Shown here in pieces: positions 44,369 through 53,021 of a stretch of 64,000 nt of DNA (its first letter is position 1; the number at the start of each line of letters is the position of its first letter). The position numbers were made by a program, and so were the translations under genes. Location of the stretch: contig CACEMD010000001.1 in NCBI GenBank assembly GCA_902560625.1, forward strand, positions 124,001 through 188,000, written 5' to 3'. This DNA is from an uncultured Pelagibacteraceae bacterium. GTDB lineage: Bacteria > Pseudomonadota > Alphaproteobacteria > Pelagibacterales > Pelagibacteraceae. A model generated the notes under the pieces. That model was not told the origin of the DNA, searched no databases, and was given only the letters and a program-made list of their open reading frames with translations.

Positions 44369-46915
44369 ATGAAAAAAATAGTGATTACAGGGGGACTTGG
44401 GTATATAGGCACAGAGTTATGTAAAATCTATTCTGGCTATAGTTGGAACGATAAGATTACTGTAATTGATAATAGATTTATATCTGAAAGAGTTAATCAA
44501 ATAAGAAATTGGAATATGAATTTTGTTCATGGGGACATTTTAGATAAAGATTTAATTAAGAAATATTGTCATGATGCAGATATCGTTCACCACTTAGCAG
44601 GGATCACCTCAGTACCAAGAGTTAGTAGTGAAGCTAATTCTGATAAAGAAAAGTTAATTGAAGAGGTTGCAGTAGATGGAACTCGAAATATCTTAGAAGT
44701 TATTAGCGATAATTGTAAAATTATTTTACCATCAAGTCATGTAGTTTATGAAAGCATGAATGAAGTAAAAAAAAATATTAATGAAAATGAGGAAACTTGC
44801 CCACGACTCTCATATGGAAAATCAAAAGACTATAATGAAAAACAACTGAAAAATTCAGGTAAAAATTATATCATTTTAAGACTAGGTTCTGTTTATGGTT
44901 ATTCATCAGACGCAACTAGATTAGACATTATGACAAATTTATTTTCAAAAATAACATCTCAAAACGGAACATTAAAACTTTATGCAGGTGGCAGACAAAT
45001 TAAAAGCCTCGTACCGGTAATTGATGTTGCAAGGTGTTTTAAGTTTATGGAAGAAAGAGAAAATATATCTAAAGAACTTTTTAATGTTACCAAAGATACT
45101 ATTGCAGTTAAAGATGTTGCTGAAATATGCAAAAAATATAATCCAAAAGTTCAATTGAAAGAGACAAATGACGAGGTTCCTAACCTAGGTTTTTCATTAT
45201 CTAATCAAAAATTACTAAGAACAGGATTTAAATTTCTTTATGCATTAGACGAAAGTATTAATGAAATGATATTTAAGTGGTCAAAACAAAATTTAATTAA
45301 AGATTTAGAATATGTACGCGACGGCACAGATGAGTTTAAAGACAGTAGAGGCAAAATAAGTAATTTTCAACTAACAGAACCAATTAATATGGTTGGTTTG
45401 ATAGATTCTAAGAGAGGAACTATAAGAGCCAATCACTATCATCCTCAACAAGAGCAAAAATGTCTTTTTACTAAAGGACAAATAATTGAAATCTTTCAAG
45501 ATATAATTAACCCTAACTCACCAAAGATTACGCAGGTTGTAAATGCTGGTCAAATTTCTGTTATAAAACCAAATGTTGCGCATACAATGGTATTTACAAA
45601 AGATACAACCTTTTTAAACTTGGTAAGAGGAGAGAGAGAACATGATAATTATGGAATTACTCACACAATAAAACATGTTTTCGTTGACGAAAATGAAAAA
45701 AATCTTTTATTAAGTTGTTATAAATATGAATGTAGATCCTGTGGAAATGAAAATTTAAAAAGAGTAGTTTCATTAGGATATCAGCCACTTGCAAACAATC
45801 TACTTAAAAAGAAAGACGAAAAAACAGAATTATATCCATTAGAATTAAATTATTGTGGTAAATGCCATAACTGTCAGTTGTCTGTTGCAGTAGATCCAAA
45901 AAAGATGTTTTTAAATTATTTGTATACATCCTCTACATCTAAAGTTTTTAGAGATCATTTCGTTGCTGCTTCAAAGAAATATATTAAAGAACTAAAGCTT
46001 AAGCCTCAGAAATCATATATAATTGATATTGGCAGTAATGATGGTGTAGCATTAAAACCTTTTAAAGATCAAAAATTTAAAAATCTATTAGGTATTGAAC
46101 CAGCGAAAAATTTAGCAAAACTTGCAAATAAAAATAAAATAAAAACATTTAACGGTTTTTTAGAAAAGAAAAATATCAAAAGAATAAAAAAAAATGCTGA
46201 CTTAATACTAGCATCTAATGTTTTTGCGCACTCTGATAATTTAAAAGAAATGGCACAATGTATGATAGATGTTTTACATCCTAAAGGAACTATAATAATA
46301 GAAGTACAATATCTTATGAATACTTTGAAAGATTTAACGTTTGATAATATTTACCATGAGCATTATAATTATTGGTCACTAACTTCCTTAATAAACTTCT
46401 TCAAACAGTTTGATGCAATTATTTACAAAGCAGAAAAAATTGATACACATGGTGGATCTATTAGAATTTATTTAAAAAAAGGTAAAAAATTTCAAATTGA
46501 AAGAAGTGTGAATAATTTAGTTAAAGAAGAAAATGAATTCGGCATTAAAAATTTTAAAACCTATCAAGATTTTGGTCAAAAAATTTATAAAATTAGAGAG
46601 AATACAATTAAAAATATCAACAAATTAAAAAAAGATAATAAAAAAATTGTTGGTTATGGATCTCCAGCTAAAGCTACAACTGCATTAAATTTTTTTGGAA
46701 TATCGAAAGAAATTGATTTTGTGATAGAGGACAATGCACTGAAACATGGTAAATTTATTCCAGGTGTTAATATCCCAATAAAGTCCAAAAAGAAAATCAC
46801 TGGGAAAATTGATAATCTAATAGTTTTAGCATGGAATTTTTTTGAGGATATAAAAAAAAACAACAGTCATTTAGCTAAAAATATTTTGAGTATTAAAGAT
46901 TTAGAAAATAAATAA
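44369..46915 (+). CDS. Trifunctional sugar enzyme: NAD epimerase/dehydratase, cupin and C-methyltransferase fusion
   Basis: An 848-aa single frame with three recognisable parts. Residues 1 to about 315 are an extended SDR nucleotide-sugar epimerase/dehydratase (GGLGYIGTEL, PSSHVVYES, YGKSKDYNEKQ). About 320-450 is a cupin of the WxcM/FdtA or FcI-like kind (GTIRANHYHPQQEQKCLFTKGQIIEIF, KPNVAHTMVF). About 455-848 is a TylCIII-type sugar C-methyltransferase: zinc-finger cysteines CRSCGNENLKR and CGKCHNCQL, SAM motif IDIGSNDGVALKPF, and C-terminal YGSPAKATTALNFFG. It probably builds a branched deoxysugar for surface polysaccharide. Confidence 0.88.
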   Translation: MKKIVITGGLGYIGTELCKIYSGYSWNDKITVIDNRFISERVNQIRNWNMNFVHGDILDKDLIKKYCHDADIVHHLAGITSVPRVSSEANSDKEKLIEEVAVDGTRNILEVISDNCKIILPSSHVVYESMNEVKKNINENEETCPRLSYGKSKDYNEKQLKNSGKNYIILRLGSVYGYSSDATRLDIMTNLFSKITSQNGTLKLYAGGRQIKSLVPVIDVARCFKFMEERENISKELFNVTKDTIAVKDVAEICKKYNPKVQLKETNDEVPNLGFSLSNQKLLRTGFKFLYALDESINEMIFKWSKQNLIKDLEYVRDGTDEFKDSRGKISNFQLTEPINMVGLIDSKRGTIRANHYHPQQEQKCLFTKGQIIEIFQDIINPNSPKITQVVNAGQISVIKPNVAHTMVFTKDTTFLNLVRGEREHDNYGITHTIKHVFVDENEKNLLLSCYKYECRSCGNENLKRVVSLGYQPLANNLLKKKDEKTELYPLELNYCGKCHNCQLSVAVDPKKMFLNYLYTSSTSKVFRDHFVAASKKYIKELKLKPQKSYIIDIGSNDGVALKPFKDQKFKNLLGIEPAKNLAKLANKNKIKTFNGFLEKKNIKRIKKNADLILASNVFAHSDNLKEMAQCMIDVLHPKGTIIIEVQYLMNTLKDLTFDNIYHEHYNYWSLTSLINFFKQFDAIIYKAEKIDTHGGSIRIYLKKGKKFQIERSVNNLVKEENEFGIKNFKTYQDFGQKIYKIRENTIKNINKLKKDNKKIVGYGSPAKATTALNFFGISKEIDFVIEDNALKHGKFIPGVNIPIKSKKKITGKIDNLIVLAWNFFEDIKKNNSHLAKNILSIKDLENK

Positions 46916-46943
46916 AATTAAAGAATATTTTTAATTTACTTAT

Positions 46944-47624
46944 ATGGAAAAAATTAAAATTATTATTATTACACCATCTTATAGAGTTCAAAACCTACCC
47001 AAAATATTTCAAAGTATAAATTTCGATTATATATTTAAATGGTTAATAATATATGATGGATCCAAAATATCACCAAATTTTAAACAATTTCAAGGTAATC
47101 AAAAAATTGTAGAATTAGTTTATAAATCTCTTGAGGGCGAAATACAAGGAAACGCTCAAAGAAATAAAGGACTTGATTATCTTAGTAAAAACTTTTCTGA
47201 CCAAAACATTTTTGTATATTTTTTAGATGACGACAATATAATAAATCCAAATTTTTATAAATTATTGAGTGAAATAAAAATTAATCATTTTTATACTTTT
47301 GACCAACAAAGAAATAGGTACGTTTTCTGCGGTGAAAATCCTAAAGTTTATCACATAGATTTAGGCATGTTTCTTTTTGATTTTAAATTAGTTAGCAATA
47401 TTAGATTTAGACTGGATAAATATGAAGCTGACGGTATGTATGTCGAAGAATGTTGCAACACAGATATAAAAAAACATATTTATGTTCCAAAAATTTATAA
47501 TTATTATAATTATTTAGGAAGAAATCTGTTAAGAAGAAGTTATTATAGACTTTTTTGGTTCATTAGACATTTTTTTTCAAATAAGCTTAAATTATTTAAA
47601 ATCATAAAACAAAAAAAACCATGA
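46944..47624 (+). CDS. Glycosyltransferase-like protein (GT-A)
   Basis: A 226-aa protein starting KIKIIIITPSYRVQNLPKIFQSI, a typical first strand of GT-A enzymes, with YFLDDDNIINPNFY (residues about 92-105) as the metal-binding DxD. It resembles beta-1,3-glucuronyltransferase-like (GT43-type) or short GT2 enzymes. The C-terminus is basic and hydrophobic (YYRLFWFIRHFFSNKLK), perhaps touching the membrane. It follows the fusion gene by 28 bases and precedes the first tRNA. Acceptor unknown. Confidence 0.72.
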   Translation: MEKIKIIIITPSYRVQNLPKIFQSINFDYIFKWLIIYDGSKISPNFKQFQGNQKIVELVYKSLEGEIQGNAQRNKGLDYLSKNFSDQNIFVYFLDDDNIINPNFYKLLSEIKINHFYTFDQQRNRYVFCGENPKVYHIDLGMFLFDFKLVSNIRFRLDKYEADGMYVEECCNTDIKKHIYVPKIYNYYNYLGRNLLRRSYYRLFWFIRHFFSNKLKLFKIIKQKKP

Positions 47625-47677
47625 TTAAATATTTGAAAGAAAAAATACATAGTAGTATATATCAGTGTGAATTTAAT

Positions 47678-47754
47678 GGCGGGGTAGCTCAGTTGGTTAG
47701 AGCGCGGGACTCATAAGCCCGAGGTCAGTGGTTCGATCCCACTTCCCGCTACCA
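47678..47754 (+). tRNA. tRNA-Met (anticodon CAU), copy 1
   Basis: A complete 77-base cloverleaf: acceptor GGCGGGG/TCCCGCT with G1-U72 and G7-U66 wobbles, D arm GCTC/GAGC, anticodon loop CTCATAA, T loop TTCGATC and encoded CCA. The C11-G24 pair argues against an initiator. Elongator Met is preferred, with tRNA-Ile2 (CAU) as an alternative. The anticodon stem has an A31-G39 mismatch at the loop end. Confidence 0.9.
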
Positions 47755-47794
47755 TTTTATGAGGATATTTATTGTAATTGTATAAACTTAATAA

Positions 47795-48589
47795 ATGAAA
47801 AAATATTTTTTTACAATAACCGCAGGAAGAACAGGATCGAATTGGTTAGCAAATTTTATGTCTGCAAACCTTAAAACAAAAAGTATTCATGAGCCTTTGG
47901 AAATAAATGACTTTGGTCTAAAAATGCCTGATATTAAAATAATGCGCACATTTAATGATATTGGAAATAATATTTTAATTAAGAATTTTTGGAATAACAA
48001 ATTAAAATTGATTGAAAATGAAAATATTTATGTAGAAACTAATCATACTTTATCAAAATGCGGTTTAGTTGAAAATTTAGCAAATTCTAATATGTCGGAA
48101 AACAGTATACTTATTCTATTAAATAGAAATATTGTTGACCAATGTGTCAGTTATTTAACAAGACATGATTTTACAAATATTACAATTGTATGGCAATGGT
48201 ACTTACATACAAGTTATAAAAAAAAGATTGTAAATCCAGTACCTTTTGAAAAATTTGGAAATGCAGGGTTAGCTTTGTGGTATTGTTATGAAATGTTAGC
48301 TAGACAAGCTTATTACAAAAAACTTTTTAGTAAAAAAATTAAAATGATAGAGATAGATCTTGAGGATCTAAATTCAGAAAAGGGTGCAGAAAATTTTTTA
48401 AAAAACATAGGTATAATGAATAAATGTATTATTCCAAAAAAAACAAATCAAAACAAAAGAGTATTTTCCCAAAAACTATATGATGATATTGCTAAACTAG
48501 TGTCATCAGTTAAATTTAATGCAGAAGATATAGTAAATACAGCTTTGCAAAATGGGTTTACATTTGAAGAAAGCCAAAACGAATTATAA
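47795..48589 (+). CDS. Sulfotransferase-family protein
   Basis: A 264-aa protein with the PAPS 5'-phosphosulfate loop near the N-terminus (ITAGRTGSNWLANFM) and a plausible 3'-phosphate site later (ILILLNRNIVDQCVSYLTR), the layout of the Stf0/sulfotransferase fold. Later segments (WYCYEMLARQAYYKKLF) fit the core helices. It may sulfate a surface glycan or lipid. It is enclosed by two near-identical tRNA genes, so it may be an exchangeable cassette. cysQ at 24.5 kb could clear the PAP by-product. Confidence 0.72.
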   Translation: MKKYFFTITAGRTGSNWLANFMSANLKTKSIHEPLEINDFGLKMPDIKIMRTFNDIGNNILIKNFWNNKLKLIENENIYVETNHTLSKCGLVENLANSNMSENSILILLNRNIVDQCVSYLTRHDFTNITIVWQWYLHTSYKKKIVNPVPFEKFGNAGLALWYCYEMLARQAYYKKLFSKKIKMIEIDLEDLNSEKGAENFLKNIGIMNKCIIPKKTNQNKRVFSQKLYDDIAKLVSSVKFNAEDIVNTALQNGFTFEESQNEL

Positions 48590-48671
48590 TAATCTGTAAT
48601 AAAAACTGTTTAAAGCAGTATTGTTTATTGGATCAGAAATAAAAAGTATCATATATCATTACAAATTAGTT

Positions 48672-48748
48672 TGCGGGGTAGCTCAGTTGGTTAGAGCGCG
48701 GGACTCATAAGCCCGAGGTCAGTGGTTCGATCCCACTTCCCGCTACCA
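48672..48748 (+). tRNA. tRNA-Met (anticodon CAU), copy 2
   Basis: Identical to copy 1 over 76 of 77 bases, 994 bp further on. The only change is base 1 (T in place of G), which creates a U1-U72 mismatch in place of a wobble pair. The anticodon loop CTCATAA, A31-G39 mismatch and encoded CCA are the same. It ends 5 bases before the stop of the converging rfbA gene. Confidence 0.87.
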
Positions 48749-48753
48749 AGATT

Positions 48754-49623
48754 TTATAAAATAATCTTTTTTAAATAATTTGAATACTCGCAATTCCCAT
48801 AAAATTTTATAGAATTTAAAATATCTTTTTTCCCAATCCATTTATTGTTAAAGGCTATTTCTTCCAAGCAAGCTATTTTAAGTCCTTGTCGTTTTTCAAT
48901 ATTTGAAACAAAAGCAGAAGTATTATAAAAATCTTCAATTGAGCCTGTATCTAACCACGCGCCACCTCTTCCAATGAATTCAGCACTTAGTTTATTTTTT
49001 TTTCTATATTTATTCAATAAGTCGGTTATTTCTAACTCACCTCTTTTTGATGGCTTAAGTTTCTTTGAGTATTTGACAACATTTTTATCAAAAAAATAAA
49101 ACCCTGTAATTGCTAAATCAGAAAAAAATTTTTTTGGTTTTTCTTTAATACTTAAGATTTTATTTTTATTTTTAATTTTGGCAACACCGAATAATTCTGG
49201 TTTAGAAACTTTATGCAGAATTACTTTAGCCCCATTTTTAATATTGATACAATTTTTTAGTGTATTTGACAAAGATTGACCATAAAAAAAATTATCCCCT
49301 AAAATTAATGCAACATTGTTTTTATTAATAAATTTTTCACCAAGAAGGAAAGCATCAGGTAATCCCTTTGGATATAATTGTTCCTTATATGCAATATTAA
49401 TTCCCAAATTTTTTCCATCTGGTAATAATTTTTTGTACTGATTAAGTTGACCTTTATTTACAATAATAAGAATATCTTTAATTTTTGCCAGCATAAGAAT
49501 TGATAGAGGATAATAAATAAGAGGTTTGTCATAGATAGGTAAAAGCTGTTTATTAACTGCCTTAGTTATTGGACTCATTCTTGTACCCATTCCACCAGAT
49601 AAAATAATTGCTTTTTTAATCAA
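48754..49623 (-). CDS. rfbA: Glucose-1-phosphate thymidylyltransferase
   Basis: A 289-aa RmlA of standard length. The nucleotide motif is AIILSGGMGTRMSPITKAVNKQLLPIYDKPLIYYPLS, and ALILGDNFFYG, GVAKIKNKNKILSIKEKPKKF, ITGFYFFD and GRGGAWLDTGSIEDFYNTS are conserved. It makes dTDP-glucose. The start is a TTG that overlaps the rfbB stop (TTGATTAA), so it is translationally coupled to rfbB. No rfbC or rfbD follows, so the dTDP-4-keto-6-deoxyglucose made here is probably used by other enzymes such as the 848-aa fusion. Confidence 0.95.
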   Translation of the reverse strand: MIKKAIILSGGMGTRMSPITKAVNKQLLPIYDKPLIYYPLSILMLAKIKDILIIVNKGQLNQYKKLLPDGKNLGINIAYKEQLYPKGLPDAFLLGEKFINKNNVALILGDNFFYGQSLSNTLKNCINIKNGAKVILHKVSKPELFGVAKIKNKNKILSIKEKPKKFFSDLAITGFYFFDKNVVKYSKKLKPSKRGELEITDLLNKYRKKNKLSAEFIGRGGAWLDTGSIEDFYNTSAFVSNIEKRQGLKIACLEEIAFNNKWIGKKDILNSIKFYGNCEYSNYLKKIIL

Positions 49624-50641
49624 ATTTTACTCCCAACCTTTTAACAATATTTTTTTTTGGAATTTTATTATAATAACCAATATTATTTAAATACCATAAA
49701 AAAGTATTTTTTAATCCAACTTTAAAAGAAGTTTTAGGTTTCCAGTAGAGTTTTTTCTTAATTTTTTTGCTGTTAAGAGCATATCTTAAATCATGACCAG
49801 GTCTATCTTTAACAAATTTGATTTTTACTTTTGAGCCTATCTTTATAATTGATTTTGATATTTTCAATAATTCTTTTGTAATTTGTAAATTATTCAAATT
49901 TTTATTAGATCCAATGTTGTAAAACTCGCCAACTTTGCCTTTTTCAAAAACTTTAATTAATGCTTCACAGTGATCGTCTACATATATCCATTCTCTTGAG
50001 TTTTTTCCATTACCATAAATCGGCAAAGGTTTATTATTTATAATATTATAAATCAATTTGGGTATTAATTTTTCAGGATGTTGTCGTGGTCCGAAATTAT
50101 TAGAACAATTAGTTACTATGGAATCGATTTTATAAGTTCTTAAATATGAACTTACCAAGTGATCTGAGGAAGCTTTCGATGCTGCATATGGCGAGCTCGG
50201 TTTATATTTAGAATTTTCATTACTTCTTCCAAACAAAACATCACCATAAACTTCATCGGTTGAAATATGAATTAACTTTATATTTTTTTTGATCTTAGAG
50301 TATTTTCTTAAGGCTTCTAATAAATTAAAAACATCTATAATATTATTATCTATAAAAGCCTTTGGACCATCAATTGATCGATCAACATGAGTTTCTGCAG
50401 CAAGATTAAAAATAGCATTAGGTCTATATTTCTTCAATACAGATAATATTTTATTATAATTTCCAATACTTAATTTAATGTATTTATAATTTTTATTGTT
50501 ACTAAATTCCTTGGTATTATAAAAATTCGAAGCATACGTTGCTTTATCAATATTGATGACATAATATTTTTTTTTTAATAATAGTTTAATTAGATTACTA
50601 CCAATAAAACCTAGTCCACCTGTTACAATAACTTTATTCAT
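49616..50641 (-). CDS. rfbB: dTDP-glucose 4,6-dehydratase
   Basis: A 341-aa RmlB of standard length. The NAD motif is VTGGLGFIGSNLIKLL, the catalytic region includes HISTDEVYGDVLFG and SPYAASKASSDHLV (YxxxK), and NCSNNFGPRQHPEKLIPKLI and GNGKNSREWIYVDDH are diagnostic. It forms dTDP-4-keto-6-deoxyglucose. It is the first gene of the rfbBA pair and diverges from a glycosyltransferase gene. Confidence 0.96.
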   Translation of the reverse strand: MNKVIVTGGLGFIGSNLIKLLLKKKYYVINIDKATYASNFYNTKEFSNNKNYKYIKLSIGNYNKILSVLKKYRPNAIFNLAAETHVDRSIDGPKAFIDNNIIDVFNLLEALRKYSKIKKNIKLIHISTDEVYGDVLFGRSNENSKYKPSSPYAASKASSDHLVSSYLRTYKIDSIVTNCSNNFGPRQHPEKLIPKLIYNIINNKPLPIYGNGKNSREWIYVDDHCEALIKVFEKGKVGEFYNIGSNKNLNNLQITKELLKISKSIIKIGSKVKIKFVKDRPGHDLRYALNSKKIKKKLYWKPKTSFKVGLKNTFLWYLNNIGYYNKIPKKNIVKRLGVKFD

Positions 50642-50696
50642 TTATTTTTTTTTAATATAATTTAAAAAGAAGTATATAGTTAATTAAGACTAAATT

Positions 50697-51587
50697 ATGG
50701 ATAAAAAACTATCAGATTTAACAATCATTATTGTAACTTTTAGAACAAATATTTCTATTTTAAAAGATTGCTTAAAATCAATTGACCCATCTGTAAAAGT
50801 TTTAATAGTAGAGAATTCAGATAATTTTATTAATTCAGAGGAAATTAAAAAAAATTTTAATAATGTAAATATTTTATGTACAGGATCAAATTTAGGAATG
50901 GGGGGTGGAAATAATTTTGGATTAGAAAAAGTTAAAACGAATTTTTCTTTAATTTTAAACCCAGATATAATATGTGAAAAAAATTTTTTTGAAAATATAA
51001 TACAATACCTTAATGATGAATTTGAGTACTCTATAATAGGCTCTCAATATCTTGATAATACAATTTGGAAACCAGCTGGATTCTTTTCAAAAAAAAAAAA
51101 TATTGATATTAAATTTGATAAACATTTAACCAAAGTAGATTGGGTAGTTGGTTGCTCGATGTTGATTAATTTGAAAAAATTTAAAACTAAAAAAATTTTT
51201 GATGAAAATTTTTTCTTATTTTTTGAAGAATTTGATCTATGCAAAAGAACTTTAATCAATGGGAATTTAATTTATTCTTCAAACAAACTTCTAGTTAAAC
51301 ATCTTGGATTTAAAGGATCATTTGCATCAGATGCAAAATATGAAATTGATGCATTAAAGTTAAAAAACTGGCATTATATGTGGTCTCAATTTTATTTTAA
51401 TAAGAAATACGAAGGAATTTTTATTTCTTATATCAAAGGACTGGCAAGTTTATTAAAAAATTCTATTAAAATATTATTTAATGTTATTACAAATAATAAA
51501 TTAGAGACTATAAAATATAAATTTAGATTCTCTGGATTATTAAGCTCTATGCTTTCAAAAAAATCTTCTTTTAGAATTAATTTTTAA
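50697..51587 (+). CDS. Glycosyltransferase family 2, rhamnosyltransferase-like
   Basis: A 296-aa GT2 enzyme. LTIIIVTFRTNISILKDCLKSI at the N-terminus, TGSNLGMGGGNNFGLEKVKT (about 65-85), LILNPDIICEKNFFENII with the NPD form of the metal motif, and FFLFFEEFDLCKRTLINGNLIYS (ED-type catalytic region) match the WcaA/RfbF-like rhamnosyltransferase group. It likely adds a deoxysugar made through rfbAB. The stop interlocks with apt via TTAA. Confidence 0.87.
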   Translation: MDKKLSDLTIIIVTFRTNISILKDCLKSIDPSVKVLIVENSDNFINSEEIKKNFNNVNILCTGSNLGMGGGNNFGLEKVKTNFSLILNPDIICEKNFFENIIQYLNDEFEYSIIGSQYLDNTIWKPAGFFSKKKNIDIKFDKHLTKVDWVVGCSMLINLKKFKTKKIFDENFFLFFEEFDLCKRTLINGNLIYSSNKLLVKHLGFKGSFASDAKYEIDALKLKNWHYMWSQFYFNKKYEGIFISYIKGLASLLKNSIKILFNVITNNKLETIKYKFRFSGLLSSMLSKKSSFRINF

Positions 51588-52111
51588 TGACCAGGAAAAT
51601 CCATTAAATTTTCTACTTTGTATCCTTTTTCAATTAATTTATTGCAACCACCAAGATCAAATAAATTAATTACAAAAATAAAAGCTGATACATTTCCATT
51701 CGATATTTCCACAAGTTTTGCAGCTGCTTCAGCTGTTCCGCCAGTAGCTATTAAATCATCTATAATTAAAATATTATCATTTTTCTTTATTGAATCTTTG
51801 TGAATCTCAATTGTTGCTGTTCCGTATTCTAATTCAAAATTTACACTGTGTGTATCCGCAGGAAGTTTATTTTTTTTCCTTAGCATTATGAATGGTTTCT
51901 TTAAAATGTATGAGACAGCGGATGCAAACACAAAACCACGAGACTCAATTGCTGCAATTTTATCAATTTCAAATTTTTCAGACTTTTTTACAATCAAATC
52001 AATTGTTTTTGAAAATGCTTTTTCATCTTTAATAAGCGTTGTTATATCTCTAAACAAAATTCCCTTTTTTGGATAGTCGGGTATTGATCTAATATATTCT
52101 TTTAAATCCAT
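51584..52111 (-). CDS. apt: Adenine phosphoribosyltransferase
   Basis: A 175-aa Apt of standard length. Features are the N-terminal YIRSIPDYPKKGILFRDITTLI, AIESRGFVFASAVSYIL and the PRPP motif NILIIDDLIATGGTAEAAAKL. It turns adenine into AMP. It is divergent from and 40 bases away from mtnP, whose reaction releases adenine, so the two together recover the purine part of methylthioadenosine. Confidence 0.96.
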   Translation of the reverse strand: MDLKEYIRSIPDYPKKGILFRDITTLIKDEKAFSKTIDLIVKKSEKFEIDKIAAIESRGFVFASAVSYILKKPFIMLRKKNKLPADTHSVNFELEYGTATIEIHKDSIKKNDNILIIDDLIATGGTAEAAAKLVEISNGNVSAFIFVINLFDLGGCNKLIEKGYKVENLMDFPGH

Positions 52112-52151
52112 AAATATTTGAGTTATAAATAATTAAATCATTTTAAATAAT

Positions 52152-53021
52152 ATGACAAATAAATTAGCTATTATAGGTGGAAGCGGTTTGTATGACGTTG
52201 AAGAATTTAAAAATAGAGAATTTTTGGATATTAGTACACCATGGGGAAAACCATCAGATCAAATTTTAAAGACAAATTTCAATAAAAAAGAAGTTTTCTT
52301 TCTACCTAGACACGGAAAAGGTCACTTTATTTCTCCTACAAATATTAATTTTAGAGCAAATATTGATGCGCTAAAACAACTAGGCGTTACAGACATTGTC
52401 TCTATTTCTGCAGTTGGTTCTTTAAAAGAAAAATTAAGTCCAGGAAAATTCGTTATTATTGATCAATTTATCGATCGAACATTTGCAAGGATTAAAACAT
52501 TTTTCGATGATGAAATTATAGCACATGTATCTATGGCTCATCCAACATCAAATGGATTAATGAATGCTTGCGAGGAAGCAATTAAAAAAGAAAAAATTGA
52601 ATATCAAAGAAATGGAACTTATGTTGTTATGGAAGGACCACAATTCTCTACTTTAGCAGAGTCAAATTTATATAGGTCTTGGAAAGCAGATGTAATTGGC
52701 ATGACAAATATGCCTGAGGCAAAACTAGCAAGAGAAGCAGAAATTAGATATGCTTCAGTTTCAATGGTAACAGATTATGATTGTTGGCACCCAGATCATG
52801 AAAATGTTGATGTACAAAAAGTTATTAAAGTACTTTTAGGAAATGCTGCTAAAGCAAAAAATGTTATTAAAAATTTAATAGAAAATTTTGAAAAACATAT
52901 TGAACCAAATGATCCAACAAATAATTGTTTAGATGTAGCAATTATCACTTCACCAGAAAAAAGAACACAAAAAACAAAAGATAAATTAAAAACAATCGCT
53001 GGTAGAGTTTTAAATAAATGA
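52152..53021 (+). CDS. mtnP: 5'-methylthioadenosine phosphorylase
   Basis: A 289-aa MTAP-family phosphorylase. Motifs are LAIIGGSGLYDVEEF, phosphate region FLPRHGKGHFISPTNINFRANIDALKQLG, YVVMEGPQFSTLAESNLYRSWKADVIGMTNMPEAKLAREAEI and VTDYDCWHPDHENVDV. It splits methylthioadenosine into adenine and methylthioribose 1-phosphate. It heads a mtnP-mtnA-membrane protein-aldolase operon with 4-base and shorter overlaps. S-methyl-5'-thioinosine phosphorylase is a less likely alternative. Confidence 0.94.
   Translation: MTNKLAIIGGSGLYDVEEFKNREFLDISTPWGKPSDQILKTNFNKKEVFFLPRHGKGHFISPTNINFRANIDALKQLGVTDIVSISAVGSLKEKLSPGKFVIIDQFIDRTFARIKTFFDDEIIAHVSMAHPTSNGLMNACEEAIKKEKIEYQRNGTYVVMEGPQFSTLAESNLYRSWKADVIGMTNMPEAKLAREAEIRYASVSMVTDYDCWHPDHENVDVQKVIKVLLGNAAKAKNVIKNLIENFEKHIEPNDPTNNCLDVAIITSPEKRTQKTKDKLKTIAGRVLNK

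Noticed and set aside
47678-48748. Integrated mobile element flanked by att sites
   Set aside because: The repeats are complete tRNA genes, and the segment holds only one sulfotransferase gene with no integrase or transposase, so a mobile element is not supported.
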